A DNA stretch of 64,000 nucleotides from Craspedostauros australis (Eukaryota; Bacillariophyta; Bacillariophyceae; Mastogloiales; Achnanthaceae): positions 3,720,001-3,784,000 of the forward strand of contig JAMXDE010000003.1 of the NCBI GenBank assembly GCA_026770025.1, given 5' to 3'. Position 1 is the stretch's first letter; each line of letters starts with the position of its first letter. The position numbers and the translations under genes were made by a program. Shown in pieces: positions 24,201-31,700 of the stretch. The notes beneath the pieces are model-generated. The model searched no databases, was not told where the DNA came from, and saw only the letters and a program-made list of their open reading frames with translations.

Positions 24201-24767
24201 ACATCGATGTTTGCCCTGGTGCTAAATAATGCACCGTCGTCATCCCTTCTGCCCGTCGATGAGAGCACTGCGCAAGAAACCACTGTGGATGCGAAGAGCG
24301 GCAGCATCCTGTCCCAGCTCTTCGGCTGGACTCCACAGCAGATGTGCCGGTGTGACACTCCACTGAGCTTCGAAGAAGAAGAGGAAGAAGATGGCGATGA
24401 AGACGCAGTTGATGCGGTTGAAGACGACGGGATCATCAACGATACTTGCAAGTCGACGAAGGCCACGGGTGGAAACTCGAGCAACAGCAGTAGCAGCAGC
24501 ACAAGCGGCAGCAGGAGAAGCAAAAGTAGCAAGAGCACCACAAGCAACAGCAGGAGAAGCAAAACAAGCCAGAACAGCCAAGGCAGCAAGAGAAGCATGA
24601 ACCTCGATGGTGCGTGTGCGTACAGAGATGATGAGGAGACTGCAGACGACAATGCTTGCGACGACTTCGACCCCTTCCGCAACAAGCATCATCAACTTCC
24701 CAATGCGTCTGTCCGATCCAATTCCTCTCTCGATTCTTCTTCTCGCTCGAGAAGGCAAGAGGTGTAA
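15279..24767 (+). CDS. Giant Ser-rich, disordered protein of unknown function
   Basis: A single uninterrupted frame of 3162 codons starting at the first ATG (MDDRSEFECFQDP). No known domain was recognised. The protein is almost wholly low complexity: Gln runs near residue 45, an Asp/His tract at about 402-435, Glu/Asp patches near 550 and 3030, a Ser run near 1750, an Ala run near 1970, dense Ser/Glu stretches at 2475-2515, RS dipeptides near 2715 and Ser/Lys repeats at 3065-3105. Less biased islands that may be folded or ligand-binding include RKRRMIATNYFSSLTEAET (about 1105), LTSCRDMIKLFVMEEES (about 1320) and the basic SKVFKRKVKKADFDKMANP (about 2780). Such composition would suit a scaffold, nuclear speckle or cell-wall-associated protein, but nothing decides among them. 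The absence of any stop over 9.5 kb and a codon-like pattern argue that it is a real gene. Confidence 0.75.
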   Translation: MDDRSEFECFQDPTMLSQRDLERSISVGMIGGEDGEPQRPSRQQQQQRQWQEQQRQRQRGPTADRTHLSQIDPPFAHRNGSKPAGRPNLIGYIPRLPSTERPEFEKIAAAATWDSEEDIPFDMQPRRKPNPRRCSSPGVDQPINHTFNPGNVRAEVHSSNADNVDMSKKRNATTLTDQQLHAPETRAVDQPAVVVHEARATGSLRGETARCLSQETDEGGSEHYFEENRSRQEQKLQQPHQNPHQQQQQPCRPSIDEDVESPIDCSGSSARKGGGGGKVAGVHDERQVQKPAHDHTEHDAARDDTMHRSISPEIFSFDFVLSGSPTFTKQSTAKHASSFTSAERDAVEASPSFPDRPQAFNSVQRTFTSPTSEQGITSRSNVDVLVTCIDGLFITNSIIDERDEGGDYDDDGDHDHDDDHDHDHHDDHHDDDDDDETNSLCEQADHSEGRSDDSNIEDCHSIDDDNEHEHEGDGNDAASIVESKPDKDDRSSSSKPNDRRSNRLVAVDAAMDGASTLRMAADALTVLPTSPCCFLALESAIMDDPISMEQVMADEGQEEEDDEDEDLQPTRTETFDTLTGKSITIVHDDTQTHAPFSAAPAHEDAHPPANRDGPRHDEKMQPAVLSRPQPETDPDDGFVPPLARNDATEQLSTTSNSSVPFDATPVSVARKHVAHERDNGKATSAMDETELVIPSKSNDAGIVAASPRTHTSSSALSIVTSNRPQIPLAGNESQQPCQWQDQPERTNAGGTDAPNAQSPSKTHCLFFTRKLEAPAPSPQHSSSPNALFFQQTTHVLGNSQRRRQREADKAAEMEKLQDQERRERSEGKRPSSPRRASVLMSSSKPPISANNRKRTAAHASPSAGILPGDIVHQAPTHTPTLMPTPTSTRKQAHKPLPTSPISEWTASAWTATPVSASTVPSTISPALSSPATASQQQHQQQRHQSSSQIADMHGNIARTDSRDSFATVQSTTSSNCTTPRANGNLRNNRKSPTGPTTPPASVATGRGATSSTSARSPASLKTRLTVATGSGAINRATGVPKATAKTSPASAKSPSSRPLSTSSSTSSQSYARSRRGEKYMDDDEFMEEKDSRRRPTPLASTRRKRRMIATNYFSSLTEAETIAVTGKTPRSRVLLRRPESSPSARNSSRKPSKLLSPSVHAPVILPVTRSTNHRGLASSTCGDSRHVAAEADPDHSERTDSGKQPQHQPQQEQRRHQLKQVDFETSVKAILDNTETKHESVIGAGALSDESSSSEPTQSPTVDSGSNTNTKSATASVAASAETKMRMNGSGLSSATKAKNVEATAPHSKQSFKPKPKLTSCRDMIKLFVMEEESAMMNSPHNPTDMSSPMAAPSTLSESQAYAASKVLPTQRGLEEHHVQKAAAFAGGMPAMPPSHQMEELQPALSESSMDEIDRPMVISKPPTPSVHGGMGMPRLHSARNVNAGQDGHASHPPFHLYHSSDEVALSLSTTKSSLDGCEHRDDGDNNRRPPSQMNTAAYTNTNTALNGDWDNAISFDDGCTDDSNDLRLIHEHTIDSDNTTASTTGTARSFGVAETSLLGGVFDGGSLDDPEQTSSASQVKHASDAAATEGDADDDPMREILHQRQGSEINAPATYLNLAQPKTPVALDDTPKQTEVDTFFQKLAESVSESSDDGSASVAFDERADSEYTAAGRSGGNTNGAIRGAAGNTADWDHFSQHLDDIGRFPQQFATRLSSGVRTASPMSLSQTAPPRPRSRPTPSAPSSSSSSSSSSTGWKLTKGSARNDITATAPISLSECQRIGLAGEDDDDSLLQSFTDDQDDGDKSDMAILPARGRSGGDSDQYPDLTKDSMRMILGTIDEATVENSDSNDSVFSSEINIGEYQGMLQGMGDPSSLDSAMRGKGSITPMIGNGANYCRAGGAQSNTSSWGDTAAVISATETPLPPSPCPSTSNSFQEGVALAVNSALGVVSATFSGEQQSAVSTARSASHDSAAAAAAISTTITTITATASIRSNSSSNSSGNGRIRHPTAEPKQEVHRGADASTRERFDRLTLPSRSRSADRSRRSNDTDSVSRNTSCDRGLKSNGSSASNAASVVQDASSVEAVSSVPTVSNKAPSTVSEGSSVPDAAIAEVILLMDKFRTNQRQNATAADNFSRLTPQSNFGPLAQEYLTKSRNAAGASEPNSSFTSQKLDQHSMELDQLIDSMHDEDSNDSNANINGGAMNMNMNMSMGRVGSRRSSCSSLDVGVGADSYGMPGTANLTSTKEASRSALRGSAANRSQNMALASRTVPTSQSSMKKSTTMDRVTLSLSGIEDGDFIISSRAGASMDRYSSINMDQTASLDESRTNHSAYDGGEALEIVSQPKPSRRLGRSGSLAETDASLWYGSKANFAGSDLGGIASASNASLDQSRMMSASRSSHGAFSAASSVNSSQTISPTATAGSRGGTNIRNLGSIGSDMMLRRNRSNSSSQSPTSRVALRSVARSIISSASSSESSTSSLEASGSSSSSESSSTSSSSSAESSSSSSKSTSNRLGMSRSGNESGSTRFTASTAKNEGSRNRKHKTQRGSSKSDAAKSADWSPESTSASATARTSMTASATSSSKRHSRSSSSRRDRSAKAGSASAADVAKAMGSSTPKSRRDNTTGGNGKSNRNGDEDQHDNETERSDRRRRKESGLPKSILARQPIRTMSTDSDSGTNQPNDRQSRRSPSPSGRRGLGRIRDLNIIQRMRNAHRSRSRSRSRSLSATRSRSATPTAGLATSASDGSTENIGGGRNGRSPSPRSRRSMKSKISKITSKVFKRKVKKADFDKMANPALKPLLLDGKEYLEHQNQSNQSTQVRNEVDVETHGAGIMESRDDVDAMELPVHGSDSFERMDKYESLDEEDRPEGESEARDDKSNGSSRSNAASDGASKGIMLKKSTSQGSQRSGKSSKDGDGRGGGKRRSVTIVDPASEMASASHVKNMSNDSRDSRGGSATETRPASAKQQQPQTSTSMFALVLNNAPSSSLLPVDESTAQETTVDAKSGSILSQLFGWTPQQMCRCDTPLSFEEEEEEDGDEDAVDAVEDDGIINDTCKSTKATGGNSSNSSSSSTSGSRRSKSSKSTTSNSRRSKTSQNSQGSKRSMNLDGACAYRDDEETADDNACDDFDPFRNKHHQLPNASVRSNSSLDSSSRSRRQEV

Positions 24768-25114
24768 GGAATGAGAGAGTGACAGAAGGTCAGTCGAAGC
24801 GATGCACAAGACCGTTGCCAAGAAGACAGCGCTAAGAGATCTTCTGGATACAGAACAATAATAACTTCTATAATGCAATGACAAACCATGGGGATAAAGA
24901 CAGCTCGACTTGAGTAGAGCAGCGTGATGCGATGCGATAATGAGTTTTGGACGAAGATCGAATTGGGCAGACCAGAGCGCGGAAAATTATCGCTTTCGCT
25001 GACAAAATGTGACCTGTTCGGACAACGAACAGCCACGCATTTCGCCCAGTTGTGTTGCGACAACCACAATTTAACGACTGCAATTCGGACTCAATCCACT
25101 GGTTCGATTGAGTT
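24768..25114. other. 3' flank of the giant gene up to the Copia insertion
   Basis: About 350 bp of presumably 3' untranslated and intergenic DNA; an AACAATAATAACTTCTATAA stretch at 24854-24873 could serve polyadenylation. The last five bases, GAGTT (25110-25114), are the left copy of the Copia target-site duplication. No gene. Confidence 0.5.
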
Positions 25115-25657
25115 AGTTAGTATTCCGTGTCTTCTGCACGTTGTCAGGAGGATGGTTTGTCCTTCAACCGGTTTTGACGCCGTTTGATGTTGAGAACAAA
25201 GCTGTATCAGACGATGATGTAACTGTAGTAGACTTGGAAGTAAGCTGGTAAGATAGTTTCTGATTGCTTGTTTTATGTGTTAAGCTTACTATTGGTAGGA
25301 CGATCGAGTAAAAAGGTGGGGTTCGTGCTGTCGTACTTCAGCCGTTCTTTGTTGCGCAGCAGCATGCCGTGGTGATCCTGCACACATACAGCTTTCCAGT
25401 ATCATCACCCGTAGAGCAGTAGCTGATCCATTCACATAGATATGCTTCAAGACAGATGCATATTCGGTAGGGTGACGAGGTGGACAGGTGGCAGGGGTGC
25501 ATGAGCTGGAGGGCGAGCAACGCAAGGATTGCAGTTCAACTACACATCGTGTGTGCGGTAGCCTTTCATCACAGTATCGGTCTTGGGTACCGAATACCGT
25601 GTACGCGGGATGGACAGTCAAGTCCCGGGTCAGTCCCGGGGCTAGTCTGTCCCAACT
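25115..25657 (-). repeat. 3' LTR of the Copia element
   Basis: Left long terminal repeat (3' in element sense), identical to 33287-33829. Its ends are AGTTAG... and ...CCAACT on the plus strand, so they form an AGTT/AACT inverted terminus, not the usual TG/CA. Confidence 0.95.
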
Positions 25658-25666
25658 CTCCCTCTC
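25658..25666 (-). other. Polypurine tract of the Copia element
   Basis: On the element strand the sequence reads GAGAGGGAG directly before the 3' LTR, the expected position and composition for the plus-strand primer. Confidence 0.75.
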
Positions 25667-25739
25667 GGCGTAGTGCGAAGCATGTCCCCGGTGTAAAAAC
25701 CTCCATCGTTCGATCAACAGTTCACAATTTGTGTCTCCG

Positions 25740-28700
25740 TTACCACCCCATGAGCATGCGGCGCAGGTGCTCGAATGCATCCCGCGCGAGGCCCTTGGTG
25801 AAGATATCGGCGACTTGGTGTGGTGTTGGCACGTGTAGGATTTGAACGAAGCCCTCCTTGACCCAGTGCCAGAAGAAATGCCACTTGGTGAGGAAGTGTT
25901 TGGTCCGCGCCGTGACCTTGTGGTTCGTTGCCAATGAAATGCACGCCTCGTTGTCTTCAAAAACGGTGCATTGGATGTTGGTTTGCAGTGGTTGGTTGAG
26001 GCTCGTTGATGTGTTGACTTCGTTGATGAGTTGTTGCATGGGGATGAGGGCACGCATGGCAAGAGACAGCGCGGCGTATTCCGACTCCATTGTTGATAGG
26101 GCGATCTCCGTCTGCAGTTTCGATTTCCACACGAGTGGGCAGCCACCGAGGATGATGACGTAGCCGGTGCGTGAGCGCACTGCGTTGGGGGAATCGTCGG
26201 ATTCGCGCTTGTATAGACCAGCAAAATCAGCGTCCACGTAGCACTCCAAGTTAAGTTGGCCCGTTGGTCGTACGATAGTGCCCATGGTGTTTGTGTGGCG
26301 GAGGTATCGCACGATCATCTTGATTGCCTTTGCGTGCGGTTGACGGGGATCGTTGCTGAATCGGGCCACTTGAGAGACGGCGAAAGCAAGGTCGGGGCGT
26401 GTGTTCGTAGTCAAGTAGAGCAGCATGCCGACGATGGAGCGGTAGTTCCATGCTTCCTTCATTGGCGGTTGGTCTGCTGAGGCGCCGAGGGCGAGTTGTG
26501 TTGTTGGTGTTACGTTCGGCTTGCAGTGTTGCATGCCGGTGGCCTCGATGATCTTGTTGATTAACCCGGTTTGCTTGAGGTGGATGGCGTTGTTTTTGGG
26601 GTCTCGGTGCAGTGATATTCCCAGAAATTCCGTGAACGTGCCTTCGCGTGTGAGATCAAATCCGCGTTTGCGCATGGACTCGATGAATGCGTCTGCCTCT
26701 TCTTCCGTACGCGATGCGATACCGGCATCGTCCACGTAGAGAACGATCATCATGCCGTCGCGCATGAACAGGCACTTCTCTTGGTCACACGCGTGAAACC
26801 CTTCCGCAAGGAGGGCGCGCACGAGATGCTGATACCATAGCTTGGGAGCTATAGTGAGACCATAAAGGCTTTTAATCAGCTTGAGGCAAGTGTCAGGTCC
26901 ATTCGTTGATCGGAAGCCGCGAGGGAGGTGTAAGTAGACAGGTCGGTGGATGTCGGCTTGGACGAACGCGTTCGAAAAATCGATCGATGTCGTAACCCAG
27001 CGGAGCAAAATGGAAAGGATGAGAAAGACGCGAACGGATGACCATGCGACAACCGGAGCGTAGGTTGCTTCCGTTTCGGTCATCATATCGCCTCTGCAGC
27101 ACCATCGGCCTTTGTACTTCTTGACCGTCCCGTCGGGCATTCGCTTGCGTCGGAATACCCATGTCCCTGGGAAGATGCGATTGGTGGTGGAGGATTTCGG
27201 CACTTCAATCCACGTCCCTTTGTTGGTGAGATCGTGGATTTCCTTGTGTGCGGCGGCCATCCATTCGCTCTTGTTGTCGTCGTTCATGGCCTCGCTGAAG
27301 GATAGAGTGTCGGGGTCAGCTTTCGACGCCTTGTAGCTGAAGTGCCGGTCCGTGATGTCGAGATCGCCGCCGCTGGTGAAGAAGCTGAGCAGGTCGTATG
27401 TGATGAGGGAACTGTGGTTGTCGTTGTCGTTGTGCTCGACCGCTGTTGCCATCGCGTAGTGTTCGTCGGTTTCGTTGTCATGCGGTGGTGGTTGGTGAGT
27501 TGATGCCGAAGCATGTTGTTCGGCCGGTTCGAATTCGCTCGGTGGGGCCATGATCGTTGGTGGTACCTCGGGTGCAACTCCAAGCTGGATGTGCAAGTGA
27601 AGTATTCCGATCTCAAATCGCTCGTCATGCGTGATGAGATGCCACGCGAAGCCCGCTCGTCGCATGAAATCCTGTACCCGTTCATCTTCGTCCGGTGGTC
27701 GTAGACCGTTCTCCATGGCCGCGATGGCTCGTTCCAGGGTATACCGTTGGCCTTGTACACGTGGTATGAATCCGAAGTACGAGACGGGGAGGTGATACTC
27801 ACCTGTTTCGAGCATTTCGTCGACGGCGTCAACAAATCTACGGATGGCGTAGTAAAGGCACTGGCTCCTTGCAGCTTCCGTCGGGAATCGGAACTGCACC
27901 ACATGATCAAAGTAGTGACGGATGTGTCGAGTGATGTTGATGTGGTGCGGCCACAGGTGACCGATATCGATGGGGTCCATGGTATGGCCGGGGAATGAGT
28001 CGTCGTCCTCTGAGGACGAGCCGGATTGGTTGCTCATCATGAGGATGTGGTGTTCATGCGGCGATGTTGCTTCATCGGCCGACGCCTCCTCTTGTTCCCT
28101 GCGCATCTCGGCCCGGATCTCGAGCTGCCTTGCACGCAGCATCCGTTCCATTTCGAGGTCGCCCTGCGCCCAACGCCGTTCGTCCTTTCGTAGCTCTTCG
28201 GTATCGATGGTTTTCAAATTTCGGAGCATGGATTCCGCGTCACGGACCAGGACCTTGGCTTTTTGTGTTACCTGGTCGTCAGGATGCTCCGTGAACTCCA
28301 TTAGCGACTGGCGGCACTCCTGCAGGACCTTCTTCATGCTCTGTACCGCTTGGGTCTTGCTGTGGTTACCTGTGTGTTGAGTTGTCACGTTGGCGCTAGC
28401 TTCGATGGGTAGCGTGTCGTCATCTGCCCACACGACTTTGCCCCCTAACTTGTTGTAGGTGAGTCGCTCGACGGTTTTGCGTTCTCGTGGCTCTCGTTTG
28501 TTGATACGCTCCGAGCGGCGAAGTGGAGGCGGCCTGGATGATTTTGCCTTGTCTCTTTTCGTTGGCGCGTGAATGGGTTCACGAGGTGGCGAAGCTGGGG
28601 GGGAATCACTTGCGATCGGCATTGCACCACTTTCGTCATCGTTTGTCGCTCCCTCTGTTGGTGGCAACAGGTTTGGCGGAGCTGTGACGGCACGTTCTTT

Positions 28701-31700
28701 CGGCTCCTCGCCTCCCTCTGTCGGTGGCACTGGTGGTGTGCGTGTGTGATCTTCAACAGTATCCGCTGGTTGGGAGGTTGGTTGAGGTGGTTGCACTTGA
28801 TCGACCGGTGTTGTGTCGCTGTTCATTTCCGGTTCCGACGGCTGTTTCAAAATGTGAGCTGGTGAATCTGTGTTGATCGGAGTTCGCGTGAATACCGGTG
28901 GCGCGCCTGATGATGGCGGGGGCATCGGCGCATCGTTTGTGGAGTGGAACCGTTGGTGATCGTTTGCTTCTTCACGTTCGATGTCTCTTTCTTCCATGGC
29001 GATGATGTCTTCGTCGTCAAAAGGGATTTGGTAGGTTGTATCGCCGAACATGTGGGTCCACTCACTGGTGTTGTAGTCGGGAAGGTCGCTTGGGTTTGTT
29101 GCGATGGTTGCGAACCAATCGTCAAAAACAACGTGAAATTGCGGAGTGATTGATCCTGTCCGTGGTGACAACACAAGGGGGACCGTTGATGCGTGACGGG
29201 TGGAGAGACCCATGTTGACGTACCGTTCTCCGCGTGGTTCCCATCGTGGGATCTTGCGACCATCGCCGAGAGCTTTGTTCAACACGTACACTGGGCTGCC
29301 CCACACATGAAGGTTGTGGAGCTGCTTCAGCGGGATGCGAGTACGCGACAGGATGTCCATTGGTGTCAATCCGGTGGCTGCGTTGGGGACTCGATTATGG
29401 ATGTACGCTGCATGCACGACTGCCATGGGCCAATGCTGTGCGTCAAACATCGTCGGCCAGTGAATGCTCTGATGCATCATCATTGTGCGCGCCATTGAAA
29501 TGATGGTACGGATGCTCCGCTCAGCCACTCCGTTGTGATGGTGAGCACCGACTCCAGCGAAACGATGCACCTGGTGGAAGCGCTCAAGGTGTTTGGTGTA
29601 GTCTGGAGATGTGAAGGTGGTGGCATTGTCCGAGAGATAGGAGCGCACTGGCACTCCCACATCGCGGCACATGGACTCAAATCGTGTCTTGGCTTCGAGG
29701 GTTGCATGAGTGGTGAGGGACGCAACAGGTTCGACGTGAATGTACCCTGATGCATGGTCCACAAACATCGCTCCGCCCTTGTACATCTCCGAGGCGTCGG
29801 ATTTGCCCCTTCCAGTGAACAGGCGGCCCAGCGTGCGTCCCACGAAGTGATCCACGGAGACCTGTTGGCCAGGGAAGAGATGATCCGTTTTGATCACTCC
29901 CTGTCGGTCCAGTATTGCGTGCTGTGTTGTGCCTGGCGTAGGTCTGCGGTGTTGTTTGCCGAATTGGCATGCCGCACATAGCGGGCACTCCTGCACACGG
30001 GCGGCTGCTGTTTGCATTTTTCGTGATGCCTCGGTGTTGACGAGTGCACCTGATCGAAGTAGAAATTGCACGCGTCGGAAGGAGAGATGCCCGAGTCGGT
30101 AGTGCCACTTGAGGAGTTCCTTCTGTGGTTGGCTCAGATTTTGGTTGTGTTGTGCCACAGAAGTGATGGTTGTTGTGAGCGCGGCTGGCACGTCGGAGAG
30201 GTCGCCTGTGCGGTAGGCACGTGATGTGGGAAGACGATTTGCTTTCCGGTTGTGGGCGACGATGGATCCTCGTTCTTCGTTTCCTGGGATACCGCTCAGC
30301 TTGATGTTGGTAGCTTCCACGATGATGTTCTCTCCTTTGTACTGATGGAGGAGGCTTGTGGTGCTGATGAGTTTGACGGATGATCCAGGTACGTAGAAGG
30401 CCGGGAGACGCAAGGATCGTGGCTTGCCGTTGGTGTCGAGGATCGACCACTCTACTATACCCTTCGTTTTGACTTTGGTGCGACGCAAGAACCCGTTAAG
30501 GAAGGTCGGTGTTGTTGGTGCAGAGGTGGGGCCCACAAAATCGTTCATGTCATTGGTGACACAGATGGAGGCACCGGTGTCCCACACTACATCGAAGGAG
30601 CCACCACTTGGGATGACCTCCTCTACCTTGTGAGGCGCGGCGAAGGCGTGTTTACAACCGAAGATGGCCGTGAGGGAGTAATAGGCGTTGGTAAATACGT
30701 TGGTGTTTGCGTGTTCACTTGGTCGTGCTTCGCAGCGTTGGTTGGGTGGACGAGCGGGACTGGGCGTATGCTTCGCGCGACAGGAGTTTTGGTTTGTACC
30801 TTTGCATCGGCGAACCCGTCGAGTTTTGTTTCGGTTTCGGTGGTTCGCACGTGGAGCGTCGAATTTTGCGATGGTGGTGCGTTTGTCATGGAGGAAATGT
30901 TTGAAGTCGTCGTTGCCAAACACAGAGTCGTACAGACTGTCTGCTGGCTTGGCTGGATGGTGGTAGAAGCGTTGGTGAGTTTTAAAACGCTTTCGTTGTT
31001 TCTTCTTCCAGACGTTGGTTGCATGGTTTGTTCGAGTTGAGGTGGGTTGGTAATGCCGTGGAACACTGGTGTGGAGGGCGAATAGCACAATGGCCGTTGT
31101 CATCCACATCATAGTGCTCATCACGTACCAGCCACACTCGATGCCGAGTACGGCGATTTGCACTGAGCAAAGGGCGAGAAAGGATCCGGTCAAGATGTTG
31201 ATGGTGTCGAAGGAGGTGAAGGCATCCCACACGGCTGTCCACCAGGCATGTTCGCTCACGTGCGCTTCCACGGACAGGCAGGTCCAAGCAGAGTGGTCGA
31301 TTTCGAGCTGTGGGCTTTTGGGCTTTCGCTGGAAGTCGTCGATGTGGCCAGCTGTGCCGTGGGAGATGCGCCAGTGGCGGCACTTCGCACACCAATGAAA
31401 GGTCTTGTCGTTCATGAGCTTCTGTTGTGGCTCACCCTTCCTTGGGGGCGTTGTGATCCAGGGGTCCTTCTTTGGTTGTGCTCTCTTCGTGGTTGACTTG
31501 TTCTTAGCACCCTGTCGCTTGCCTCCTTTGTGCTGTTCCAGAAGACGGGCTTCCTTCGTAGTTGAGGTGTGGTTTGCATGCATGCGAGGGGTGTTTCGAT
31601 CACGAGAGTGCCTGTTGGCGTGCCAGGAGTTGCCTTGCAGCTCGTCGAGATAGGCATCCTCAGCTACGCTGCAGATGTCCATCCAGGTGAGGTCCTCACG

